This document shows positions 1 through 7,353 of a DNA stretch of 13,886 nt, in pieces. Positions within the stretch are counted from its first letter, which is position 1; each line of letters begins with the position of its first letter. The notes under the pieces are model-generated. The model searched no databases. It worked only from the letters and a program-made list of their open reading frames with translations, and was not told where the DNA came from. The stretch comes from an uncultured Thiotrichaceae bacterium. GTDB taxonomy: Bacteria; Pseudomonadota; Gammaproteobacteria; Thiotrichales; Thiotrichaceae. Position numbers and translations under genes: made by a program. The stretch covers positions 1 to 13,886 of the forward strand of contig CACVAV010000381.1 in assembly GCA_902727945.1 (NCBI GenBank), written 5' to 3'.

Positions 1-183
1 TTGTTGCTGGTGGGGAAGGGTGACCGGCCTGCTGAGTGGATAGCTGATTTATTGGCTGCCCGTGACCGGAATCAGGCGGGAATGACTGCCGCTGCATCAG
101 GTTTGTATTTTGTACATGTGAATTATCCGCCGGAATTTAATCTACCGGCGGATTATGTGTTGCCCGAATTTGTACTGGGGTAG
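1..183 (+). CDS. truA: tRNA pseudouridine synthase A, C-terminal end (partial)
   Basis: This is the last 60 codons of a gene whose start lies before the window. TruA converts uridines 38-40 in the anticodon stem-loop of many tRNAs to pseudouridine. The visible part matches the end of the family: a segment on the pattern LLAARDRNQAGMTA, then GLYFVHVNYPPEFNLP, which corresponds to the conserved GLYLVxVxYPxxFxLP strand near the TruA C-terminus, then a short tail and a TAG stop at 181-183. The catalytic Asp region is outside the window. The TTG at position 1 is an internal codon, not a start. The gene converges on mfd with 7 bp between the two stop codons. A perfect 9-bp inverted repeat lies inside its last codons (125-153). 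Confidence 0.9.
   Translation: MLLVGKGDRPAEWIADLLAARDRNQAGMTAAASGLYFVHVNYPPEFNLPADYVLPEFVLG
125..153. repeat. Perfect 9-bp inverted repeat in the truA 3' end
   Basis: ATCCGCCGG at 125-133 is matched exactly by CCGGCGGAT at 145-153, with an 11-base AT-rich loop. It lies within truA codons (NYPPEFNLPADY) and begins about 38 bases past the mfd stop when read on the minus strand. No U-run follows in either direction, so it is not a canonical intrinsic terminator. It could protect the 3' end of mfd mRNA, or be a by-product of repeated CCG/GCG codons. Confidence 0.45.
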
Positions 184-190
184 TGTAGTT

Positions 191-3100
191 TTATTCTGAA
201 GCGACTTCTTTGAGCAGCTTTAATAGCCATTCAACACGTTGATCAGCATCCTCAATTGCTTTGGTGATACGCAGTTTGTCCTGACCATCCAGCTTGAACT
301 CCCAAGGGCGCTTCTGGATCAGTTCAATGATTTTGGCCGGGTTGATTTTTGGCTGTTCATCAAACACAATCCGCCCGCCGGTAGCGCCCATATCCAGTTT
401 GCGGATACCCATTTCCTGTGCGGCCAGTTTGATTTTAGTGCTCGCAAATAAGGTTTGCACCTGCGTCGGGAACAAGCCAAATCGGTCAATCATTTCAATG
501 CGCAACTCATGCAGCGCCTCATCATCCGGTGCACTGGCAATGCGTTTGTACAAAATTAAGCGGCTATGGACATCCGGTAAATAATCTTCGGGAATTAATG
601 CCGGGCTGCCGAGATCAACAGTGGTGAGTTTATGCAGTGGTTTGTTGAGATCAGGCATTTGGCCTGATTTCAGTGCTTTAACGGCGCGCTCCAGTAACTC
701 GTTGTACAGTGTAAAACCGATCTCCTGAATCTGGCCGCTTTGATCATCGCCCAGTAATTCACCTGCACCACGAATCTCAAGGTCATGCGTTGCCAGTGTG
801 AAACCAACACCCAGATCTTCCAGTGATTCAATAGCTTCCAGGCGTTTTTTGGCATCAATGCTCAGCCCGCGTTTTGGTGGTGTGATCAGATAAGCATAGG
901 CACGGTGATGGGAGCGCCCGACCCGTCCACGCAATTGATGTAGCTGTGCCAGCCCCAGCTTGTCGGCGCGGTTAATAATGATGGTATTAGCTGTCGGTAC
1001 GTCGATACCGCTTTCAATAATAGTAGTGGACACCAGAATCTGGAAACGCTGGTGGTAGAAGTCCTGCATAATCGTTTCCAGCTCACGCTCGCGCATCTGG
1101 CCGTGTGCAAAGCGGACGTTGATGTCAGGCATCAATTCACTCAGGTCATTGGCCATCTTTTCGATGCTTTTGACCTCGTTATGCAGCACATAAACCTGCC
1201 CGCCACGTGCTACTTCCCGTGCGCAGGCCTCTTGCACCAGCCCGTTGCGCCACTCGCTGACAAAGGTTTTAATCGCGTGGCGTTGTACCGGCGGTGTGGC
1301 AATGATGGATAAGTCACGCAGGCCGGATAGCGACATATTCAAGGTGCGCGGAATGGGTGTGGCCGTCATGGTCAGCATGTCGACATTGGCGCGCAGCTTT
1401 TTCAGTTGCTCCTTATGGCGCACACCGAAGCGGTGTTCCTCATCGATAATGACGATCCCGAGGTTTTTGAATACCACATCAGGCTGTAGCAGTTTATGTG
1501 TGCCAATCAGAATATCAATCTGGCCACTGGCGAGGCTGGCCAGTGCTTTCTTTAATTGAGACGGAGTTTTAAAGCGTGAGATGGATTCAATGCGGAACGG
1601 CCAGTCAGCAAAACGATCCATGAAATTATTCAGGTGTTGTTGTACCAACAATGTGGTTGGTGCAATCATCGCCACCTGTTTACCGGCGTTGGCGGCGACA
1701 AAAGCGGCTCGCATAGCCACCTCAGTTTTACCAAAACCAACATCACCACAGACCACGCGATCCATTGGCCGTTCGGATTGCATATCAGTAATAACAGATT
1801 CAATGGCTAAGGCCTGATCCGGTGTTTCTTCAAACGGGAAAGCACCGGCAAATAACCGGTAATCAGATTCATCCAGAATGAAACTCTGGCCTTTTTGTGC
1901 AGCACGCCGGGCATGAACTTCCAGTAGTTCTGCAGCCACATCGTGGGCTTTCTCTGCGGCTTTTTTGCGGCTTTTATCCCAGACTTCACTGCCCAGCTTA
2001 TGCATCGGTGCATTTTCTGCAGCCATACCTGTGTAGCGGCTCACCAGATGCAGCGAGGCGACTGGTACATAAAGCTTGTCACCACCGGCATATTCGAGCA
2101 TCAGGTATTCAGAGGTAATGTCACCGGTTGCCAGTGTCTGCATGCCCAGATAGCGCCCGATACCGTGTTCTTCATGGACTACCGGTGCACCTTCATTCAG
2201 GTCAGTCAGATTGCGGATAATGGCATCGGCATCACGGGTCGGACGACTGCGCCGCCGCTTTTGCTTTACCTGTTCGCCATGTAACAGATTCTCAGGAACC
2301 ACGGCAATGCCGGAAGCTTCATGCCAGAAACCGGCTTCCAGTGGCGCAACCGTGATGGCCATGCGCTCATCACTGGCCATGAATGCCTGCCAGCTGTCCA
2401 TAGCGGTAATGTGCAGGTGATTATCGCGCAGCATACTGATTAAGGCTTCCCGGCGACCGGGGGACTCTGCGGTGAAAAGTACACGCCCCTTAAGGTCTTT
2501 CAGGAATTGGTGTAGCAGCATTAAGGGTTGTTCATGACGGGCATGAATCAGCAGTGAGGGCAGTGCGCGGGTTGCATAATTCCGTGCTTCTGTCTGCCAC
2601 TCAAAGTTTCGTGTATGAATAACGCGCTGCAGGTTTAGCTTTTCCTGTAGTTCGGCAGGTGAGATGTATAGGTTAGCAGGGGGTAGAATGGGGCGTTCAA
2701 TATCATGGCGGCGTTCCTCATAGCGATGTTCGATTTTGTCCCAAAAGCTCTCGACGGCAACAGGGACTTCACCGACCTGAATAATCAGGGTTTTGCCCGG
2801 AAGGTAGTCAAACAAACTGGCTGTCTTTTCAAAGAATAAAGGCAGGTAATATTCGATGCCGGTGGGTGGATTACCCTTGCTGACATCGTTATAAATCCGA
2901 CTAACGGTAATGTCGCCTTCAATCTGAGTGCGATAATTTGAGCGGAATGTTTGTATTCCGGTCTCATCCAGTGGGAATTCACGGGCAGGCAGTAATTCAA
3001 TCTGCTCCATTTTGGTATCTGTGCGCTGGGTTTCCGGCGAAAAACTGCGGATGGTCTCTATTTCATCATCGAATAAGTCAATGCGGTAGGGTTCGGTGCT

Positions 3101-3634
3101 GCCCATCGGAAACAGGTCAATGAGTGCCCCGCGTGTTGCATATTCGCCATGTTCCATTACCTGGCTGGTGTGGCGATATCCGGATTTCTCCAGGTGTTTG
3201 CGGAAGCTATCAATATTGAGTTTCATACCGGTATTCAACATTAAACTGTGTTGCTGCACATAATCCACAGGCGCAATACGCTGCACCAGTGTTGTTACCG
3301 GAACGATGAGCACACCCTGTTGCATATTAGGCAGCTGTGCCAGTGCTTTCAGGCGTTCTGAAATAATGTCTTCATGCGGTGAAAACAAGTCATAGGGCAG
3401 CGTTTCCCAATCCGGAAAGATCCGCGTATTGAGCGATGGATCAAAAAACTGTAAACCGGATTGCAACACATGCGCGGTATGGGTGTCGGTAGTGACTAGT
3501 ACAATGACGCCTTTAAACTCACCGGCAGTTTGTGCAATCAGCCATTCCTGTGAGCTGCCATAGAGCTGGCCCCAGCGTACTAAACCTTGTTTGGGAGGTG
3601 GATAGACGGCTTGCAAGGTCTTTGGATCGGTCAT
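191..3634 (-). CDS. mfd: Transcription-repair coupling factor Mfd
   Basis: Mfd recognises RNA polymerase stalled at DNA lesions, pushes it off by ATP-driven translocation on upstream DNA, and recruits UvrA for strand-specific excision repair. The protein is full length at 1147 residues (E. coli Mfd is 1148). In order there are: a UvrB-like N-terminal module with WETLPYDLFSPHEDII near residue 75 and QVMEHGEYATRGALIDLFP near 155; a CarD-like RNA-polymerase interaction domain around 466-540 (VHEEHGIGRYLGM, LYVPVASLHLVSRY); and a RecG-like translocase with Walker A GDVGFGKTE near 627, the DEEH box in IIDEEHRFG near 730, TATPIPRTLNMSLSGLRD, and RGRVGRSHHRAYAYL near 899. The TRG-like segment DLEIRGAGELLGDDQSG is near 950, followed by the C-terminal autoinhibitory domain. 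The ATG start has no obvious ribosome-binding site. No frameshift or missing motif was seen. It lies 115 bp downstream of the Sel1-repeat gene on the same strand. Confidence 0.98.
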   Translation of the reverse strand: MTDPKTLQAVYPPPKQGLVRWGQLYGSSQEWLIAQTAGEFKGVIVLVTTDTHTAHVLQSGLQFFDPSLNTRIFPDWETLPYDLFSPHEDIISERLKALAQLPNMQQGVLIVPVTTLVQRIAPVDYVQQHSLMLNTGMKLNIDSFRKHLEKSGYRHTSQVMEHGEYATRGALIDLFPMGSTEPYRIDLFDDEIETIRSFSPETQRTDTKMEQIELLPAREFPLDETGIQTFRSNYRTQIEGDITVSRIYNDVSKGNPPTGIEYYLPLFFEKTASLFDYLPGKTLIIQVGEVPVAVESFWDKIEHRYEERRHDIERPILPPANLYISPAELQEKLNLQRVIHTRNFEWQTEARNYATRALPSLLIHARHEQPLMLLHQFLKDLKGRVLFTAESPGRREALISMLRDNHLHITAMDSWQAFMASDERMAITVAPLEAGFWHEASGIAVVPENLLHGEQVKQKRRRSRPTRDADAIIRNLTDLNEGAPVVHEEHGIGRYLGMQTLATGDITSEYLMLEYAGGDKLYVPVASLHLVSRYTGMAAENAPMHKLGSEVWDKSRKKAAEKAHDVAAELLEVHARRAAQKGQSFILDESDYRLFAGAFPFEETPDQALAIESVITDMQSERPMDRVVCGDVGFGKTEVAMRAAFVAANAGKQVAMIAPTTLLVQQHLNNFMDRFADWPFRIESISRFKTPSQLKKALASLASGQIDILIGTHKLLQPDVVFKNLGIVIIDEEHRFGVRHKEQLKKLRANVDMLTMTATPIPRTLNMSLSGLRDLSIIATPPVQRHAIKTFVSEWRNGLVQEACAREVARGGQVYVLHNEVKSIEKMANDLSELMPDINVRFAHGQMRERELETIMQDFYHQRFQILVSTTIIESGIDVPTANTIIINRADKLGLAQLHQLRGRVGRSHHRAYAYLITPPKRGLSIDAKKRLEAIESLEDLGVGFTLATHDLEIRGAGELLGDDQSGQIQEIGFTLYNELLERAVKALKSGQMPDLNKPLHKLTTVDLGSPALIPEDYLPDVHSRLILYKRIASAPDDEALHELRIEMIDRFGLFPTQVQTLFASTKIKLAAQEMGIRKLDMGATGGRIVFDEQPKINPAKIIELIQKRPWEFKLDGQDKLRITKAIEDADQRVEWLLKLLKEVASE

Positions 3635-3685
3635 AATAGGGTGTCAGGGTAATCAGAATGCAGCGCATTGTACCCGAAAGTGCTG

Positions 3686-3708
3686 CCACCTTACATGATA
3701 TAAGGTGG
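3686..3708. repeat. 8-bp hairpin between the Sel1 gene and mfd
   Basis: CCACCTTA (3686-3693) pairs with TAAGGTGG (3701-3708) across a 7-base loop. It sits in the 115-bp gap between the Sel1-repeat stop codon and the mfd start. On the minus strand only a short, displaced run of T follows it, so a terminator role is uncertain. A third copy of the same heptamer (CACCTTA at 3746-3752) overlaps the Sel1-gene stop codon and could pair with 3701-3707 instead. The gap otherwise shows no gene and no promoter I can call. Confidence 0.4.
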
Positions 3709-3749
3709 TGTGAAACTGAGGGGGTTATTTTTATTTTGAGCCAGACACC

Positions 3750-5057
3750 TTACTTCACGGGCATTGTTACGCTGCTGCCATGTTTTAGCTTGGAGTTCAG
3801 GCTTTTTAGCTCCTGTGCATTCAGGTTTTGTAGTACAGAATCACGTGCTTTTACCGCATGTTCCTGTCCCTGGGCCGCTGCCAGTGAAATCCAGTAAGCG
3901 GCCAAAAACATATCCTGCTCAACACCTACACCATTAATCAGGTAAGCACCCAGTCCGTACTGGGCCATTGGGTGATTCAGTTCAGCCGCTTTGCTGATCC
4001 AGTGTACGGCCTGCTTTTCTGATTTTTGCACGCCTTGCCCTCTGGCGAACATTAAAGCTAACTGGTACTGAGCTTCCGGGTAGGCATGTTTGGCTGCCGT
4101 TTTATAGAGCTGCATGGCTTTTTCATAATTCTTTTCCAGTAATTGACCCTGAATGTGATAACTACCCAGCATAGTTTGCGCTGCAGGGTTACCGCTTTTA
4201 GCTGCCGCCCTAACGAGTGCTAAGCCTTCATTAATGTTTTGTTCAATGCCTCTGCCAAGCAGGTACCTACGGCCCAGGTTAAACATAGCACCTGGCATGC
4301 CTTGTTCACTGGCCTGGCTGAACCAGTAAACGGCTTGTTCCTGATGTGCCAGCCCGGCGCCTTGTTGCTCGTAGATCAGAGCCAGATTGTACTGAGAGTC
4401 GGCATCGCCTTGTTCAGCGGCTTCATGGAACCAGTGAAAGGCTTTGTTCAGGTCGAATGTTTGTTCATTATCTTCTATGTAGTAACTGCCCAATGTGTAC
4501 TGTGCTTTACGGTAACCGTTTTCTGCCGAGCGTGTCAGCCATTCAAGGTATTGGCTCAAATTCTCCTGTGTTTCCGGTTGTTTATCGCGATACAACACGG
4601 CCAGACTGTATTGAGAAACTGTGTCATTCTGTTGCGCGGCACGTGTTAACCAATAAAGACCCCGTTCAGGGTCGTAGGTAGGCAGGCCCTGGTTAAGTAG
4701 TAAACTACTGAGTTGGAATTGTGCGGCAAGGTGCCCTTCGCCGGCAGCTGATTCATAGAGAGCAACTGCTTTGTAGTAGTCTTGTTCAGTGCCATCAATG
4801 CCTAACTGATGGTAAAACCCTAAAGTGTACTGTGCTTCAGGGTACTGGAGAGCGGCGGACAGCCTCAGCCATTTAAAGCCTTTGCGGAAATCAGTCGTAC
4901 TGAGGTTCTGATTCTCAAGTTGCTCCATGGCAATTTTAAATTGTTGTTTAGGGTTAGATACGTCACCTAAGCGTTGCGTCTGGTCGGCGTAAGAAGTATT
5001 TACATAGCCCAGTAAAATACAAATAGCCCCGGATGTAAGAATTTTGCGTTTATACAT
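3750..5057 (-). CDS. Secreted Sel1-repeat (tetratricopeptide-like) protein
   Basis: This is a 435-residue protein built almost entirely of Sel1-like repeats, helix-turn-helix units of about 36 residues that form protein-binding solenoids. I count nine, each marked by a variant of [A/S]QYxLG/AxxY: YPEAQYTLGFY, HLAAQFQLSSLL, DTVSQYSLAVLY, YRKAQYTLGSYY, DADSQYNLALIY, MPGAMFNLGRRY, NPAAQTMLGSYH, YPEAQYQLALMF and HPMAQYGLGAYL. The N-terminus MYKRKILTSGAICILLGYVNTSYA reads as a signal peptide with cleavage before DQTQ, so it probably acts in the periplasm. I chose the ATG at 5057 because AGGGG precedes it at good spacing; an in-frame TTG 21 bases upstream would add seven residues and lacks this site. 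Members of the family act as scaffolds in envelope assembly, signalling or secretion, but no specific role can be read from the sequence. Confidence 0.88.
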   Translation of the reverse strand: MYKRKILTSGAICILLGYVNTSYADQTQRLGDVSNPKQQFKIAMEQLENQNLSTTDFRKGFKWLRLSAALQYPEAQYTLGFYHQLGIDGTEQDYYKAVALYESAAGEGHLAAQFQLSSLLLNQGLPTYDPERGLYWLTRAAQQNDTVSQYSLAVLYRDKQPETQENLSQYLEWLTRSAENGYRKAQYTLGSYYIEDNEQTFDLNKAFHWFHEAAEQGDADSQYNLALIYEQQGAGLAHQEQAVYWFSQASEQGMPGAMFNLGRRYLLGRGIEQNINEGLALVRAAAKSGNPAAQTMLGSYHIQGQLLEKNYEKAMQLYKTAAKHAYPEAQYQLALMFARGQGVQKSEKQAVHWISKAAELNHPMAQYGLGAYLINGVGVEQDMFLAAYWISLAAAQGQEHAVKARDSVLQNLNAQELKSLNSKLKHGSSVTMPVK

Positions 5058-5298
5058 GAAACGGCCCCTGCCATTCAAAAAGTTGTGTTAAAAAGTTATT
5101 AGTGTGTTGATTATATTGTATAAGAATTACGGGTTGTTGCAAATGATCTATAAGTAATTTCTTTTCGTGCTATTAACTGAAATATTAGCATTGACAGAAG
5201 GGTAGCTATCATGCAACTTTCAAAGTAAGAAACCCCATGAAAGCGGACGATCCGCCCATTTTGATACGGAATTTACAAATGCAAGGGAGCAGTGCGGT
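5058..5298. promoter_or_regulatory. Divergent intergenic region between the Sel1 gene and minC
   Basis: This 241-bp AT-rich spacer must hold the promoters for both divergent genes. On the minus strand there is a perfect TATAAT (5110-5115) in front of the Sel1-repeat gene, without a convincing -35. On the plus strand TTGACA (5191-5196) matches the sigma-70 -35 consensus, but no good -10 follows at 16-18 bases. The minC ribosome-binding site GGGAG lies at 5285-5289. Two very short plus-strand ORFs lie between the TTGACA and minC (see the separate entry). Confidence 0.4.
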
Positions 5299-5302
5299 TT
5301 GA
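5211..5302 (+). other. Two possible leader micro-ORFs ahead of minC
   Basis: ATG at 5211 opens a five-codon ORF (MQLSK, stop at 5226-5228) and is preceded by GAAGGG at 5197-5202 with 8-base spacing, a plausible ribosome-binding site. ATG at 5237 opens a 21-codon ORF starting MKADDPPILIR, whose TGA stop (5300-5302) overlaps the TTG start of minC (5299-5301) as TTGA. It has only a weak ribosome-binding site. This stop/start overlap is the arrangement seen in translational coupling, but both ORFs are short enough to occur by chance. Confidence 0.15.
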
Positions 5303-6045
5303 GTAGTCAGGCATTTGAACTAAAAGGTGAGATGTCACTGTTGAGTGTATTATTGCTTTCAGCGACGGATATGAGTGAAATTCAGGCGACTCTGGATGAA
5401 AAGCGTGAAAATGCACATCAATTATTGGATCGTAGTCCGGTTATTGTGGACTGCCAGAAAGTCAGTGAGCAGGCAGCCGGGCTGGATTTTGTTCAGCTGA
5501 GAAAAATGGTCGCTGAAACGGGGCTGATTCCGGTGGGTATCCGTAATTTGCCGGAAGCACTTGAAAATACCGCCAGCGAGTCAGGGTGGGCATTATTACG
5601 TCAAGGACACAGCCGTGTCAGAGCAACAACTCTCCCGGAAAAAACTGAAGTAGCGGATGTGGCTAATGCTGACGCTGTTGATTCCGGTGGTGACAATGGT
5701 GGCGGTGCAGATCCTGTGCAACGACTGCGGGTGGTTCAGCGCCCCGTTCGTTCAGGTCAGCAGATTTACTGTCCTGATGGTGATATTGTCGTTATGCAGC
5801 AGACCAGTGCCGGCTCAGAGTTATTGGCCGGTGGCTCAGTGCATGTCTATGGTGCATTAAGGGGGCGTGTGTTAGCGGGTGTTCAGGGCGATAAAACTGC
5901 GCGCATTTTTTGTCAGAACTTAGAAGCTGAATTATTATCGATAGCAGGCCGTTACCGTCTGTTGGATGATATTGAAGACGACCTGAAAGGGCAGGCCGTT
6001 ATGGTCTATCTGGAAGGTGAAAAATTAAAAATTGCCCCCATTTGA
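5299..6045 (+). CDS. minC: Septum site-determining protein MinC (division inhibitor)
   Basis: MinC blocks FtsZ ring assembly away from midcell and is carried to the membrane by MinD. The 248-residue protein has the family's two domains. The N-terminal FtsZ-antagonising domain spans about 5-105 (FELKGEMSLLSVLLL, PVIVDCQ, GLIPVGIRN). A flexible Asp/Gly-rich linker spans about 110-140. The C-terminal beta-helix domain that dimerises and binds MinD spans about 143-245, with the conserved RSGQQIYCPDGDIVV (RSGQ at 151-154), GGSVHVYGALRGRVLAG and ELLSIAGRY. The start is TTG at 5299: it is the only start codon in this frame between the upstream stop at 5203-5205 and the conserved domain, and GGGAG lies 9 bases before it. 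The linker is Gly-rich but the protein is otherwise ordinary. minD begins 128 bp downstream, a wide gap that suggests a separate promoter for minDE. Confidence 0.96.
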   Translation: MSSQAFELKGEMSLLSVLLLSATDMSEIQATLDEKRENAHQLLDRSPVIVDCQKVSEQAAGLDFVQLRKMVAETGLIPVGIRNLPEALENTASESGWALLRQGHSRVRATTLPEKTEVADVANADAVDSGGDNGGGADPVQRLRVVQRPVRSGQQIYCPDGDIVVMQQTSAGSELLAGGSVHVYGALRGRVLAGVQGDKTARIFCQNLEAELLSIAGRYRLLDDIEDDLKGQAVMVYLEGEKLKIAPI

Positions 6046-6160
6046 TTTGAATTTAATCAATATTAGGTATATTTCTTTCATATTTGTATGATGGAATGCA
6101 TGATCCTCAGTCAGTAGTATAACAAAGCTGCTGCTACTATTTTGTGCGTAATTTAACATT

Positions 6161-6166
6161 AAGGAG
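6161..6166 (+). promoter_or_regulatory. Ribosome-binding site that fixes the UUG start of minD
   Basis: AAGGAG lies 7 bases before the TTG at 6174. It decides the start against an in-frame GTG at 6144, which would add ten residues absent from other MinD proteins. The rest of the minC-minD gap (6046-6160) is AT-rich and holds no gene; I could not pick out a convincing promoter in it. Confidence 0.8.
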
Positions 6167-6173
6167 AACTGAT

Positions 6174-6983
6174 TTGAGCAGGATTGTTGTCGTGACCTCG
6201 GGGAAAGGCGGGGTTGGCAAAACGACTTCCAGCGCTGCATTTGCCACCGGATTGGCATTACGCGGTTATAAAACAGCGGTTATCGATTTTGACGTGGGTT
6301 TACGTAACCTTGATTTGATCATGGGCTGCGAGCGTCGGGTTGTTTATGACTTTGTTAATGTCATCAATGGCGAAGCAAATCTGAGACAGGCGCTGATTAA
6401 AGATAAGCGCACAGATAATTTGTATATACTGCCTGCTTCACAGACCCGTGATAAGGAGGCATTGACTCAGGAAGGTGTCGGTAAGGTGCTGGAAGACCTG
6501 AAAGCCGACTCTTTTGATTTCATTATTTGTGATTCACCGGCGGGTATCGAGCGAGGTGCTGCTATGGCAATGTACTATGCTGATGATGCCGTCATTGTCA
6601 CCAACCCCGAAGTGTCTTCTGTGCGTGACTCCGACCGTATTCTTGGTTTACTGCAGAGCCGTACTGAAAAAGCTGAGCAGGGTGGCTCTATCCGGGAGCA
6701 CCTGTTAATTACCCGTTATAACCCTGAACGTGTCGAGAGCGGTGATATGTTGGGATTGGAAGATGTGCTGGATATTCTGGCTGTGCCATTGATTGGCGTG
6801 ATTCCTGAATCAGGGGGTGTGTTGCAGGCATCTAATAGTGGTAACCCGGTAATTCTGGACACTGAAAGTACAGCCGGTCGGGCTTATGATGATTTTGTCA
6901 GGCGTTTTCTGGGTGAAACCGTACCTCATCGCTTTCTTGAGGTAGAGAAAAAAGGAATTTTCAAACGGTTGTTCGGAGCATGA
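6174..6983 (+). CDS. minD: Septum site-determining protein MinD (membrane ATPase)
   Basis: MinD is the ATPase that dimerises on the inner membrane with ATP, recruits MinC and oscillates with MinE from pole to pole. At 269 residues it is almost the E. coli length (270). It has the deviant Walker A motif GKGGVGKTTSS, with K11 and K16 at the same positions as in E. coli, and the AVIDFDVGLRNLDLIMG switch segment with D38 and D40. Further matches are CERRVVYDFVNVI, DFIICDSPAGIE (Walker B), NPEVSSVRDSDRI and LLITRYNPERV. The C-terminus KKGIFKRLFGA is the amphipathic membrane-targeting helix. The start is UUG. The stop codon overlaps the first possible minE start (ATGA at 6980-6983), which indicates translational coupling. 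Confidence 0.98.
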   Translation: MSRIVVVTSGKGGVGKTTSSAAFATGLALRGYKTAVIDFDVGLRNLDLIMGCERRVVYDFVNVINGEANLRQALIKDKRTDNLYILPASQTRDKEALTQEGVGKVLEDLKADSFDFIICDSPAGIERGAAMAMYYADDAVIVTNPEVSSVRDSDRILGLLQSRTEKAEQGGSIREHLLITRYNPERVESGDMLGLEDVLDILAVPLIGVIPESGGVLQASNSGNPVILDTESTAGRAYDDFVRRFLGETVPHRFLEVEKKGIFKRLFGA

Positions 6984-6988
6984 TGAGT

Positions 6989-7258
6989 ATGGGATTATTT
7001 GATTATTTTAGTAAGAAAAAACCAAAGAGTGCGCAATTAGCCAAGGAACGGCTGCAGATTATTATTGCTCATGAGCGCGTAAACCGCACAGGGCCTGATT
7101 ACCTGCCTCAGATGCGCCGGGACATCATGTCTGTTATCAATAAATACGTACCGATTGATGAAGATCAGGTCAATGTACAATTTGAAAAAGGCGACGACTG
7201 CGATATTCTGGAACTAAATATTTCGTTACCTGAACAGGCAAAAGCAGTTCGCCATTAA
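6989..7258 (+). CDS. minE: Cell division topological specificity factor MinE
   Basis: MinE stimulates MinD ATPase and releases MinCD from the membrane, which produces the oscillation. From this start it is 89 residues (E. coli MinE is 88). The N-terminal MGLFDYFSKKK corresponds to the membrane-binding MALLDFF of the family. The next segment, LAKERLQIIIAHER, is the MinD-contact helix/strand, and DYLPQMRRDIMSVINKYVPID followed by LELNISLPEQ forms the topological-specificity dimer domain. Three in-frame ATGs occur at 6980, 6983 and 6989. I chose 6989 because it gives the family N-terminus and because GGAG (6975-6978) lies 10 bases before it, but 6980 would overlap the minD stop as ATGA and cannot be excluded. 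It completes a minD-minE transcription unit and is followed by a strong hairpin. Confidence 0.96.
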   Translation: MGLFDYFSKKKPKSAQLAKERLQIIIAHERVNRTGPDYLPQMRRDIMSVINKYVPIDEDQVNVQFEKGDDCDILELNISLPEQAKAVRH

Positions 7259-7308
7259 GAGAGTGGTTGTGTCACAGTTTGTGTACCATTTGCATAACAT
7301 TCTTAGAG

Positions 7309-7347
7309 TTTCTGCACCCTGCTGAGTTTTATCTTAGGGTGCAGAAA
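7309..7347. terminator. 12-bp perfect hairpin between minE and the convergent redoxin genes
   Basis: TTTCTGCACCCT (7309-7320) is matched exactly by AGGGTGCAGAAA (7336-7347) around a 15-base loop. Its place between two convergent genes fits a shared bidirectional terminator. In both directions, however, the 3' arm is followed by A-rich sequence and not by a run of T, so it lacks the canonical U-tract. It may instead be a 3'-end stabilising stem for one or both mRNAs. Confidence 0.5.
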
Positions 7348-7353
7348 AAATAG

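Noticed and set aside
1943..2284. 113-residue open frame on the + strand inside mfd
   Set aside because: It is antisense to intact, well-conserved mfd codons and has no domain or ribosome-binding site.
4239..4649. 136-residue open frame on the + strand
   Set aside because: It lies wholly opposite the Sel1-repeat gene and its translation has no family resemblance. It mirrors the repeat coding of the real gene.
6113..6138. Hairpin AGTAG/CTACT as a minC terminator
   Set aside because: Five pairs with a 16-base loop are too weak to support a terminator call.
6144..6173. GTG start for minD at 6144
   Set aside because: It would add ten residues not found in MinD. AAGGAG followed by TTG at 6174 gives the family N-terminus.
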